Origin: Sulfurimonas sediminis
GTDB taxonomy: Bacteria; Campylobacterota; Campylobacteria; Campylobacterales; Sulfurimonadaceae
Length of the DNA: 64,000 nucleotides
Direction: 5' to 3'
NCBI RefSeq assembly: GCF_014905115.1
Contig: NZ_CP041235.1
Location: 1,984,001-2,048,000, forward strand
Every line of letters begins with the position of its first letter. Positions within the stretch are counted from its first letter, which is position 1. Made by a program: the position numbers and the translations under genes. The notes beneath the pieces were generated by a model. That model was given only the letters and a program-made list of their open reading frames with translations, made no database searches and was not told the origin of the DNA. Positions 17,773 to 26,598 of this stretch are shown in pieces.

Positions 17773-19586
17773 CCAGCTTCAACCTTATTTCGACCTTTCT
17801 CTTTTGCCCTATAGAGCGCTTCATCGACTCTTTTAAAGATATAATCTTCACTTTCACCATGAACATACTCCGTCACACCAAAACTCATTGTAATTGGGAG
17901 AATTTCTTTACTCTGTTGCACACTTTTTCTTAATTTTTCAGCAATCTTCACAGCTTGTTCTCTTGTTGTATGTGGAAGAATAATAATAAACTCTTCACCA
18001 CCTATACGACAAAGGATATCACTCTCTCGTAAATTTTCCTGCAACAGTTTAGAGTAAGCCTTTAATACTTCATCTCCTACATCATGCCCATGTGTGTCAT
18101 TTACCTTTTTAAAAAAATCTATATCTGTCATAACTATACTCAAAGCAAGCCCATAACGCTTAGCTGCATACATCTCTTCTTTTATTTTTTCATAATAATA
18201 TCTTCTGTTGTAAAGACCTGTAAGCGGGTCGGTAATCACAGATTTTTGTAATTCATTCTTATAAATTTCTTCTTGTGTAATGTCAGAAAGAACAACACTA
18301 TAATAGTCCTTTTTCGCATCTATTAATGCAGCAGTTATAGAAAAATAATATGTCTCGTTATCAATATTCATTTTCACTTTATTTGTGGTTTCAGTGTTTT
18401 TCAAAATCACTTCAAGCCAATAATGGCTAAGATCACCTTCTACTAAATAGCCCTCTTCTTTAACAAAAAATTTACACACACAACTATTTTGTTCTTGAAA
18501 TGCTTCAAGTGTTTTATAATTTTTAAAATATTTAAAAAAAGTTTTATTAACCTCTAAAATCTTTTTTTTATCATTAATAATAATAATATTTTTTGAAGTA
18601 TCAATAATATTTTTATAATAAATTTTTTGCTTTCTCATGAAAATATATAAAGTTATATTAATAAAAGCCCCTAGTAACGAGAAAAAGAGTAAACCTAAGA
18701 TCATCCACCTGAAAGTAAACTGTTCTAACTCTATGTTTTGCAGTCTGCTTACTTTTTGAAAAACAAAATCATATCCAAGCACTTTTTTGTTACTATTTTT
18801 TATGCTGTAAGGGACTATAAAATAATCATTTACTATAGTATATGGCTTTCTGGCAATATTTTCAATCCCAACTTTTTTCAGTAAATCACGAAGATTTTTC
18901 GGTGCATTCAGGTTTGCAACATAATACTCACCTATAAAGAGTTTTGTAAATGGATGTTTAATATGTTTTGACTCTTCTTTTGTTACAACTACGACAGACT
19001 CATAGCCGTATTCTTTAAAATTTTTAGCGATAGAATTAAAATGCGAAATTACTTCAAAAATACCAAGCATTTTTTTTCCAGACATAATTGGAATCATTGC
19101 TTTTATACTCAAGTCATATTCTCCTACACTTAAGTCATTGAGAATTTGCTTTGTTTTTTTTATTGTTACAATCTCTTCTCGGAGCTTAGCAAGATTTTCT
19201 CCATGTTTGTTTGTCCAACTTCTATAAAGAGGTTTTCCATTCCTATCCATAACCTGTATCCAAATATTTTTATATAAGGTATTTTCTCTAAATTGTTTAA
19301 TAATAGTATCAAAATAGTGTGCAGGAATTGTTTTTTTAATTATACGATATTGAAAATCTTTTTGACTCACTAGGGCAAGGGCTATAGCAAGTGTTGCTTT
19401 TTCTTTTAATACAATTGCATTAGCAACTTTTCTTTGTATTTGTTGTGCAACTTTTTTATACTCATTTTGTCTGATTTTTTCTTCCTGTACTTGCACATAT
19501 CCATAATACACAGCAAAAGAGACAGCTGCCACAAATAATAAAATAAGTGTAGAAATAAAAAACTTATGCTTTTGAAAAAAATTCAT
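17769..19586 (-). CDS. membrane diguanylate cyclase, Cache-PAS-GGDEF
   Basis: The 605-residue protein has membrane segments near 10-30 and 288-313 enclosing a large periplasmic Cache-type sensor, then a PAS domain (about 325-435) and a GGDEF domain. The active site is GGEEF with RESD five residues before it (inhibitory site), so it should synthesise c-di-GMP and be product-inhibited. The PAS domain holds a Cys-X-Cys (SCVCKFF) also present in the adjacent cyclase. PAS and GGDEF regions of the two neighbours are clearly homologous, pointing to tandem duplication. Confidence 0.9.
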   Translation of the reverse strand: MNFFQKHKFFISTLILLFVAAVSFAVYYGYVQVQEEKIRQNEYKKVAQQIQRKVANAIVLKEKATLAIALALVSQKDFQYRIIKKTIPAHYFDTIIKQFRENTLYKNIWIQVMDRNGKPLYRSWTNKHGENLAKLREEIVTIKKTKQILNDLSVGEYDLSIKAMIPIMSGKKMLGIFEVISHFNSIAKNFKEYGYESVVVVTKEESKHIKHPFTKLFIGEYYVANLNAPKNLRDLLKKVGIENIARKPYTIVNDYFIVPYSIKNSNKKVLGYDFVFQKVSRLQNIELEQFTFRWMILGLLFFSLLGAFINITLYIFMRKQKIYYKNIIDTSKNIIIINDKKKILEVNKTFFKYFKNYKTLEAFQEQNSCVCKFFVKEEGYLVEGDLSHYWLEVILKNTETTNKVKMNIDNETYYFSITAALIDAKKDYYSVVLSDITQEEIYKNELQKSVITDPLTGLYNRRYYYEKIKEEMYAAKRYGLALSIVMTDIDFFKKVNDTHGHDVGDEVLKAYSKLLQENLRESDILCRIGGEEFIIILPHTTREQAVKIAEKLRKSVQQSKEILPITMSFGVTEYVHGESEDYIFKRVDEALYRAKEKGRNKVEAG

Positions 19587-20599
19587 CCAAGAATTACCTT
19601 GTTTCTCCCTGTTTCTTTTGCTTTGTAAAGAGCCAAATCGACTCTTTTATACAGAGAAATTTCATCATCGCCTTTTTCATACTCTGCAACACCAAAGCTC
19701 ATGGTAATGGGCAGGACAGCTTTGTATTGCTCAACACTTTCTCTTATCTTTTGTGCCAGAGCATACGCTTTGTCTTTTGTGGTATTTGGCAAGATCACTA
19801 TAAACTCTTCTCCGCCGATTCTACAGAAGATATCTGTATCGCGCAGCATCGATGCAATATACTTTGTATATTCTACCAGTACTTTATCGCCTATATCATG
19901 CCCGTAGTTGTCATTGACTTTTTTAAAAAAATCTATGTCAAAAATAATCAGTGAAAACGGATGGTGATAGCGTTGTGTCAACAGAATTTGTTCATCAAGT
20001 TTTTTATGAAAAAAACGTCGGTTGCCGATCTTTGTCAGTGAATCTTTTACAGCCAGAATCTCCAACTCTTTTTTATAATTTTCCTGTTCGGTTATATCAG
20101 AGAGTATAATCCCGTACAGATTGTCTTTTTTGTCAAGAACCAAAGCAGAAATGGCAAAATAGTACTCTTTGTCATAAATCTTGACTTTTGTTTTGTGATA
20201 TACCTCAGAATTTTTAATTATATATTCTATCCAACCAAGACCATTGTTTACAGCGCCGATATACCCCTCTTCTTCTTCAAAAAATTCACATATACAATGA
20301 TGTTTTTGTAAGAACTCTTCTATATTTTTATAGCCTTTGAAATATTTAAAAAAAGTTCTGTTTGCAGAAACAAGCTTTTTTTCATTGCTGACAATGACAA
20401 TATTTGTAGAGTTGTCAATAATGCTTTTATAGTAGTGTTTTTGCTTGGCATAGCGATAAAACAAAATACTGATACTCATAAACAAAAGTGTGACAAGAGT
20501 AACATTCCAGATCAAACTTAATTTTATTGTTACAAAGAGTACAAAGAGATATGCCAGCAGTATATTAATGAAAAAACTGTATCTTTGATAAAAATACAT
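19583..20599 (-). CDS. membrane diguanylate cyclase, PAS-GGDEF
   Basis: From the ATG at 20599 (GGAG site before it, ATGA overlap with maf) the protein has 338 residues. It has two close membrane segments in the first 55 residues, a PAS domain with Cys-X-Cys (HCICEFF), and a GGDEF domain with GGEEF preceded by RDTD at the inhibitory-site spacing. It looks like the downstream cyclase without the periplasmic sensor. A start at 20638 is possible but would lie inside maf. Product: c-di-GMP. Confidence 0.88.
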   Translation of the reverse strand: MYFYQRYSFFINILLAYLFVLFVTIKLSLIWNVTLVTLLFMSISILFYRYAKQKHYYKSIIDNSTNIVIVSNEKKLVSANRTFFKYFKGYKNIEEFLQKHHCICEFFEEEEGYIGAVNNGLGWIEYIIKNSEVYHKTKVKIYDKEYYFAISALVLDKKDNLYGIILSDITEQENYKKELEILAVKDSLTKIGNRRFFHKKLDEQILLTQRYHHPFSLIIFDIDFFKKVNDNYGHDIGDKVLVEYTKYIASMLRDTDIFCRIGGEEFIVILPNTTKDKAYALAQKIRESVEQYKAVLPITMSFGVAEYEKGDDEISLYKRVDLALYKAKETGRNKVILG

Positions 20600-21156
20600 C
20601 AGTTTTTCTCCATAAAAGTCTCTAACACTTCGACACAAAGTCCCATTGCCGTACTCTCATAGCCTCTGACTTCTTTGATGTAGGGCTTGCAAAATCCTTC
20701 TACCATACAGGCACCAGCCTTGCCACGCCACTCTCCGCTCTCCAGATATGCTTCAAGATCCTCGGCACCAAATTCTGAAAAAATATAGTCTGTTTTGGAA
20801 ATATCTATGATTTTTTGCTTTTTTGAATGGTATATCATACATGTAATGATACTCGTAATATTTCCACTTTGCGTCATTAAAATATTACGGGCATCATCTT
20901 TGCAGCGTGCTTTTCTTAAAATATGTCCCTGGCTTGTGACAACAGTATCGGCTACCAAAAGCGGATACTCTTCACAGCCAAATGCTTTGAGGTTTGCTTC
21001 ATATTTGCCTAGAGTCGCCTGATAAACAAAGTTTTTCGGGCTGTTTGCGACAATGCTCTCTTCATCAAAATCAACACTCTCTTGAATAAAATCAATGCCG
21101 GCTTTTTCTAAAAGCATGGCGCGTGTCTGAGATGATGAACAGAGTCTAATACGCAT
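20599..21156 (-). CDS. maf: Maf-family nucleoside triphosphate pyrophosphatase
   Basis: The 185-residue protein starts with a Maf-type phosphate-binding segment ([18 protein letters not shown], where many homologues have SASPRR) and keeps VDFDEES, the substrate Asp in LVADTVV and the GEWRGKAGA region. Maf proteins hydrolyse non-standard or modified NTPs. The first motif departs from the common SxSPRR form. It overlaps the CopD-like gene by eleven bases and the downstream cyclase by one. Confidence 0.85.
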   Translation of the reverse strand: MRIRLCSSSQTRAMLLEKAGIDFIQESVDFDEESIVANSPKNFVYQATLGKYEANLKAFGCEEYPLLVADTVVTSQGHILRKARCKDDARNILMTQSGNITSIITCMIYHSKKQKIIDISKTDYIFSEFGAEDLEAYLESGEWRGKAGACMVEGFCKPYIKEVRGYESTAMGLCVEVLETFMEKN

Positions 21157-21685
21157 TTCGCAAAGTCACTCCCAGATAAATTGCAATAATCCCAAGCGTG
21201 ATATTGATGGGAACCATATATTTTCCAATAAGCTCTAACGCTTTTTTTGCACCTGCCGTATCACCTTTGGCCAAAAGTTTCTGTGCTTTGTTGCGTCTGA
21301 AAATCATAGCCGTAAGATTAGCCGCCATAATCATCCAAATCACCTCTTTTACATGTACCAGATTATATATATGCATCGCATACTCATCTATCACATTACC
21401 GCCCGCATCAACGGCAGCTACACGAAAACCAAGCCCAACAGCCATGATGACCGCTGTAATGATAAGTATAACAACAAAAGGTAAAACAATCATAAAGAGT
21501 CTGTTGAGTGCCTGCGAAATTCGCTCGAGTCTGTGCAGTGGTGATTCAATCTGTATAAACGAAGGATGCGCTGCGAATTTCATGGCAATCATCCCTCCGA
21601 CCCATACAACAGCGGAGATTACATGTAAGAAGAGTATCTGTATTCTATAATCTGCAAAAAGTTCTATCATAAAATCTTTCATCAA
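21146..21685 (-). CDS. CopD-like inner membrane protein
   Basis: The 179-residue protein has about four hydrophobic segments (near 13-33, 60-85, 115-130 and 155-175). [12 protein letters not shown] at the start and a later His-rich HVKEV resemble CopD-type or DUF2269-type membrane proteins, which may bind metal or heme through conserved histidines. Function is not established. It sits between alaS and maf with overlaps at both ends. Confidence 0.55.
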   Translation of the reverse strand: MMKDFMIELFADYRIQILFLHVISAVVWVGGMIAMKFAAHPSFIQIESPLHRLERISQALNRLFMIVLPFVVILIITAVIMAVGLGFRVAAVDAGGNVIDEYAMHIYNLVHVKEVIWMIMAANLTAMIFRRNKAQKLLAKGDTAGAKKALELIGKYMVPINITLGIIAIYLGVTLRNAY

Positions 21686-24234
21686 TCCAGTACCTCTGTA
21701 ATAAATTTCACTGCTGCTTCTTTTGCCTCAGGCAGTTTTGAAGCATCTTTTCCTCCGGCTTGGGCAAAATCAGGACGACCGCCTCCGCCTCCGCCAAGAA
21801 GCGGTGCTATTTTTTTGATCCAATCACCCGCTTTTGCCTCGCAGCCTTTGACACCTGCGGCTATGAGAACCTTGTCACCTTTGACTTGAAAAAGCATTGC
21901 ACAGAGTTTCTCATTTTGGTTTTTGAGCTCATCTATCTTTTCTTTAATATCACCATTTGGCAGTTCATCTACAACTACCGACACACCGTTTATCTCATCT
22001 GCTTTTATTTCAACTTTTGCAGCTTCGTGTGCCTCTTTAAGTTCATCTTTCAAAGTAGCTATATTTGATTTGAGCCTGCTGATTCCTGCAAGCAGATCAA
22101 GATTTTTGACTTCACTCTGCGCCTCTTTTACAAGCGCTCTTTGTTCACAAAAGTATTTATACGCCGCATTGCCACACACTGCTTCAATACGTCGCACACC
22201 GGCACTCACACCGCTCTCTTTTGTAATGATAAACGAGCCGATATTTGCTGTATTGTCTACATGTATTCCGCCACAAAACTCTACAGAAGCATCTGCAAAT
22301 TTGACAACGCGTACCTCATCACCGTATTTTTCGCCAAACTGGCTCTTCGCGCCTGATTTTTTTGCCTCTTCTATAGGCAGTACCTCGGTTTGCGCAGGAA
22401 TTGCACGCATGATTTCAACATTAACACGCTCTTCTATTACATGTAACTCCTCTTCACTAAGCGCTTTTGGATGAGAAAAATCAAATCGCAGACGATTTGC
22501 CTCAACCAAAGAACCCGCCTGTGAAACATGTTCACCAAGCACATCAAAAAGTACAGCATGCAAGAGGTGTGTTGCCGAGTGATGCTTTGTTATCTCATTT
22601 CTGGAAATATCCACTTTTGCATCTACATGCTGTCCGACTTTGAGAGAGGCATGCAACTCAATCTTCGACAGATTCAAACCAAAGAATTTTTTCGTATCAA
22701 CTACTTTTGCAAGGTCTTCAAGCTCTCCGATATCACCACACTGTCCACCACTTTCAGCATAAAAAGGCGTAACATCCAAAAATACCCAGCCTTTTTCTCC
22801 CTCATGTAACTCTTCAACGCGCACATATTTCTCATCAAGCAGTGCCAGCACTTTACTTGCATGATGCATAGTTTCATATCCGACAAATTTGTTTTCACCA
22901 AACTCCTCAAGCAGTGCTTTAAAGTCACCGCTCACAGCATCGTCTCCACTTCCTTTCCAGGCAGCTTTTGCACGTTTTTTCTGCTCACTCATCAGGCGCT
23001 CAAATGTTGCCGTATCAAGCGAGAGATTTTTTTCTTTGAGCATATCTTCTGTCAAATCAAGCGGAAAACCGTAGGTATCATAGAGTTTAAAAGCCACTTC
23101 ACCCGAAAACACTTCTTTTGTATTTTGCAGCTCCATATTAAAAAGTGCTATGCCTGATTCTATTGTTTTGAAAAATCGTGCCTCTTCAAGTTCTATCTGT
23201 TCTTTGACAACCTCTGCTTTAGTCTGAAGATACTCATACTCTCCACCCATAATATCAACCAAAGTATCTACAAGCTTGTGCATAAACGGCTCACGAAATC
23301 CGAGAAGATATCCGTGGCGCACAGCGCGTCGCAGGATTCTTCGAAGCACATATCCGCGTCCCTCATTAGAAAAATTTACACCCTGAGAGAGTAAAAAGAC
23401 TGCGGTTCTAATGTGATCAGCTATAACACGGTACGATGCACCCGTAGCGTACACATACTCTTTGCCTATCAAATCTTCGACTTTTCGGATAATCGGCATA
23501 AACAAAGAAGATCCATAATTGGAAATGGCACCCTCTTTAATGGCTACAACACGCTCTAAGCCCATGCCTGTATCTATAGACGGATGTGCAAGAGGAATTC
23601 TCTCTCCCCCTTTTTCTTTGACTTCATACTGCATAAAAACAAGATTCCAAATTTCCAAAAATCTGTCGCCTTCACCGCCCATATAATCTTCAGGGCCGTT
23701 AAAGTGTTCTGCTCCCTGATCATAAAAGATTTCAGAACACGGTCCACACGGTCCTGTGTCACCCATAGACCAGAAATTGTCTTTGTCTCCCAAACGCATA
23801 ATACGTTCCGGGGCTATATGCTTTTTCCAGATTTCTTCAGCTTCATCATCGCTTTCATGCACTGTTACCCAGAGTTTGTCTTTATCCAGATGCAATATCT
23901 CCGTGATAAACTCCCAGGCATAGGCAATTGCCTCTTCCTTGAAATAGTCTCCGAAACTGAAATTTCCCAGCATCTCAAAAAATGTATGATGACGAGCCGT
24001 ATGCCCGACATTTTCAAGGTCATTGTGTTTTCCACCCGCACGGATACAAGTCTGGCAGGATGTGGCACGAGGATTTTCAGGACGAGGAACCTCTCCCGTA
24101 AAAATCGACTTAAAAGGCACCATGCCTGCGTTGTTAAAAAGCAGAGTCGCATCTTCAGGTACCAAAGGCGCTGAGGGAACTCTTGTATGTTGTTTTGATT
24201 CAAAAAATTTTAAATACTCTTCTCTAATATCCAT
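21682..24234 (-). CDS. alaS: alanine--tRNA ligase
   Basis: The 850-residue synthetase charges tRNA-Ala. The catalytic core includes the family segment [23 protein letters not shown] and the class II motifs. The editing domain has the zinc-binding HHSATHLLH and CGGIHV signatures that remove Ser and Gly. The C-terminal coiled coil and Gly-rich [15 protein letters not shown] complete the protein. It is the first gene of an eight-gene overlapping operon ending at the PBP1A gene. Confidence 0.97.
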   Translation of the reverse strand: MDIREEYLKFFESKQHTRVPSAPLVPEDATLLFNNAGMVPFKSIFTGEVPRPENPRATSCQTCIRAGGKHNDLENVGHTARHHTFFEMLGNFSFGDYFKEEAIAYAWEFITEILHLDKDKLWVTVHESDDEAEEIWKKHIAPERIMRLGDKDNFWSMGDTGPCGPCSEIFYDQGAEHFNGPEDYMGGEGDRFLEIWNLVFMQYEVKEKGGERIPLAHPSIDTGMGLERVVAIKEGAISNYGSSLFMPIIRKVEDLIGKEYVYATGASYRVIADHIRTAVFLLSQGVNFSNEGRGYVLRRILRRAVRHGYLLGFREPFMHKLVDTLVDIMGGEYEYLQTKAEVVKEQIELEEARFFKTIESGIALFNMELQNTKEVFSGEVAFKLYDTYGFPLDLTEDMLKEKNLSLDTATFERLMSEQKKRAKAAWKGSGDDAVSGDFKALLEEFGENKFVGYETMHHASKVLALLDEKYVRVEELHEGEKGWVFLDVTPFYAESGGQCGDIGELEDLAKVVDTKKFFGLNLSKIELHASLKVGQHVDAKVDISRNEITKHHSATHLLHAVLFDVLGEHVSQAGSLVEANRLRFDFSHPKALSEEELHVIEERVNVEIMRAIPAQTEVLPIEEAKKSGAKSQFGEKYGDEVRVVKFADASVEFCGGIHVDNTANIGSFIITKESGVSAGVRRIEAVCGNAAYKYFCEQRALVKEAQSEVKNLDLLAGISRLKSNIATLKDELKEAHEAAKVEIKADEINGVSVVVDELPNGDIKEKIDELKNQNEKLCAMLFQVKGDKVLIAAGVKGCEAKAGDWIKKIAPLLGGGGGGRPDFAQAGGKDASKLPEAKEAAVKFITEVLD

Positions 24235-24320
24235 GGTTGTTTCTCTTTTATAAAATTACGCGATTATATCCAAAAGGAGCTAAATTTTTTGAATTTATTC
24301 CCTTTTTTCTACAAATTAAA

Positions 24321-25629
24321 TAGGTAAATCCCACGAAAAATAAAATAAATCTTAATCAATAGATTCAAAAGAACTGGAAGAAATATTGCTTAGACTCCTA
24401 AAACAAGGAGTTTACCATCAAATTAACACGCACAAAAGCCTTACTTGAATCGCTAAAAAGTATCCCAGACTATAGAGTAGATACAGGGAAGATAGAATAT
24501 CCATTGCACGAAGTTCTTTTCATGACACTTTTTGCACTTATCAAAGGAAATACAACTTTTAAGGATATATTTTCATGGATGATATATAACAAAGACAATG
24601 CAATACTCAAAGAGATTTTTGATAAAGAAGAGATAACGATTCCTTCCAAATCAACATATCATCGTTTATTGATAAACACAGATAATAATGCTTTGGAAAA
24701 AGTATTTAGAGAGTTCTTTTTTCCATTCATTGCACAAGAAAATATTGCTATTGACGGGAAGTGGCTGAGAGGTAGCGACGTGAATGGTCAATACACACAG
24801 GAAAGACATAAAGCAATACTAAATATCTTGGATAAAGATATAAAAATAGTGTTTGCTCACAAGTTTTTAGATAAAAATAAGAGTAGCGAAATTACTGCAC
24901 TCAAAGAGGTTTTAAACGATAATATTTTTAGCAATGAAGGACAGATATTTTCCTTTGATGCACTGCTTACTCAATCAGAGATTCTCAACACTATTGATGA
25001 GCAAGGTAACAGATATATAGCAAAACTCAAAGATAACCAGAAACACCTCAAAGAGAAAGCTATAAAGACCATAGAAGAGTTTAATCAGCCTACAGATAGA
25101 GTTGATGATGAAGATAGCTATTTAACTGAAAACAACAAAAGAGTCTCTCGAAAAGTAGAAGTTTTTCAAAATAAAAGTGCTGATTTAGTTATGTATCATG
25201 AGAACTTTCAAAATATTCAATCACTCATTAAAGTGACGAAAACATTAACAAATGCACAGACTGGTGAAGTTACAATTTCAACTCAATATTTAATGGCTAA
25301 CTTTAAAACAACTGCAAAAGAGTTTCTTCAAAAGATACTGCAACATTGGAGAGTGGAAACATATCACTATCACTTAGATATGCTTACTGAAGAAGATGAC
25401 CATATAGCATATAAAGAGCCTTTCTCTATAGCTATTCTTAGAAGTTTTACTGTTAATCTTTATCAGTTGTTTTTAAATGAGAACAAAGATAAAAAGGTAC
25501 TCCTAACCGGTAAAACTACAATGGCAGATATTAAAAGAAATGCTCTTTATCGTGATGATTTTAGTGTTCAATTGATTGAATCAAACTATATTGATTAAGA
25601 TTTGTTTTATTTTTCGTGGGATTTACCTA
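24321..25629 (+). mobile_element. ISAs1-family insertion sequence, copy 2 (1309 bp)
   Basis: The element is the same length as the copy at 10900-12208, in the opposite orientation, with the same TAGGTAAATCCCACG ends. The flanking ten bases ACAAATTAAA are duplicated at 24311-24320 and 25630-25639. It lies in the gap between the alaS start and the DUF302 gene and breaks no obvious gene. Fresh ends and an intact transposase suggest an active element. Confidence 0.95.
24417..25598 (+). CDS. ISAs1-family DDE transposase (copy 2)
   Basis: The predicted protein is identical to that of copy 1, with the DDE residues in AIDGKWLRGSD, FSFDALLTQ and HWRVETYHYHLD. As in copy 1, the only plausible start giving the family N-terminus is ATC at 24417-24419, six bases after AAGGAG (24405-24410). 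The first conventional start is TTG at 24504 and would remove 29 conserved residues. An in-frame TAA at 24399 excludes a start further upstream. Confidence 0.85.
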   Translation: MKLTRTKALLESLKSIPDYRVDTGKIEYPLHEVLFMTLFALIKGNTTFKDIFSWMIYNKDNAILKEIFDKEEITIPSKSTYHRLLINTDNNALEKVFREFFFPFIAQENIAIDGKWLRGSDVNGQYTQERHKAILNILDKDIKIVFAHKFLDKNKSSEITALKEVLNDNIFSNEGQIFSFDALLTQSEILNTIDEQGNRYIAKLKDNQKHLKEKAIKTIEEFNQPTDRVDDEDSYLTENNKRVSRKVEVFQNKSADLVMYHENFQNIQSLIKVTKTLTNAQTGEVTISTQYLMANFKTTAKEFLQKILQHWRVETYHYHLDMLTEEDDHIAYKEPFSIAILRSFTVNLYQLFLNENKDKKVLLTGKTTMADIKRNALYRDDFSVQLIESNYID

Positions 25630-25670
25630 ACAAATTAAACAAATTTTTTAAAATTAATATGCCTGTTAGC

Positions 25671-25686
25671 TATAATAAATTATAAT
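25671..25686 (+). promoter_or_regulatory. two -10-like elements upstream of the DUF302 gene
   Basis: TATAAT occurs at 25671-25676 and again at 25681-25686, about 30 to 40 bases before the ATG at 25715. The IS ends only about 40 bases upstream of the first, so any -35 lies close to the IS end. Confidence 0.45.
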
Positions 25687-25714
25687 ATTTTTCAATTTAA
25701 TTTACGGAGAGAAA

Positions 25715-26524
25715 ATGAAAAAAACAGTAGTAACAGGCTTGGTAACAATGCTAATAGGAGCAAACCTTTTTGCTGAGAAAGTAAGTACATATGAATATGC
25801 CGCATTCCAAAATGCTAATGATGTCAAAACGGCACTTACAAAAAACGGTTTACAGGTTGTTGGCGAATATGATGCTATGCAGGACCCAAATTATCATGTC
25901 ATAGCTTATACATGTCCTACATTGACAAAAGATGCTTCTAAAAAAGACAGGGCATTTGCCGGCGTGCAAAAAGTGCTCGTAAACACTAAAGACAAAGAAC
26001 TCGTTCTTACAAATCCACAATATTTTTTACATGCATTTATGCAGGATGATTTTCAAAAAGCACATGCAAAAAAAGTAAATACCAAGCTTGCAAATGCTTT
26101 TGGCACACTCAAAAATTCACAAGATGCTCTTGATGATGACGACATTGCAGGGTATCACTTTATGATGGCTATGCCGTATTATGAAGATATGATAGAAGTT
26201 GCAAAAGGAGAAAATCTTAAAGAGAAACTGGAAAAAAATGCAGCAAAAAACATTGTCTTTACATTAGAAGCCGGAGATGCAACGCTCTATGGCATAGCAA
26301 TGCCGACTGAAAAAGGTGAAAAATATTATGTTTCTGAAATAAAAGGAGAAAAACACAGTGCATTTTTACCTTATATGGTAATGGTTGAAGGTGACACAGC
26401 AAAAATTTTACATCCGAAATACTATCTGGCAATTTCTTATCCGAATCTCAGCATGGGTGAGTTTATGTCAATTTCAGGAACTCCTGGAAATATTGAAGAG
26501 TACTTTACCTCTCTTTTTCAGTAA
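25715..26524 (+). CDS. exported DUF302-domain protein
   Basis: The 269-residue protein has a signal peptide (residues 1-20, ending ANLFA). The DUF302-type region (about 25-130: FQNANDVKTALTKNGLQVVGEYD, then YHVIAYTCP) is followed by a second region (about 140-265) of similar character. DUF302 proteins are periplasmic and of unclear function. It is monocistronic with its own promoter and shares a terminator with the convergent oleate hydratase gene. Confidence 0.65.
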   Translation: MKKTVVTGLVTMLIGANLFAEKVSTYEYAAFQNANDVKTALTKNGLQVVGEYDAMQDPNYHVIAYTCPTLTKDASKKDRAFAGVQKVLVNTKDKELVLTNPQYFLHAFMQDDFQKAHAKKVNTKLANAFGTLKNSQDALDDDDIAGYHFMMAMPYYEDMIEVAKGENLKEKLEKNAAKNIVFTLEAGDATLYGIAMPTEKGEKYYVSEIKGEKHSAFLPYMVMVEGDTAKILHPKYYLAISYPNLSMGEFMSISGTPGNIEEYFTSLFQ

Positions 26525-26542
26525 ACCCTTCTTGCAGGACAT

Positions 26543-26573
26543 AAGATACTTCATTTTTTATGAGGTCTCTTTT
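26543..26573. terminator. bidirectional terminator between convergent genes
   Basis: AAGATACTTCAT at 26543-26554 pairs with ATGAGGTCTCTT at 26560-26571 around a T-rich loop, with T residues on the right side. It lies between the stops of the DUF302 and oleate hydratase genes and could serve both. Confidence 0.55.
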
Positions 26574-26598
26574 GCCTGAAGATTTGATATGCCCCTTG

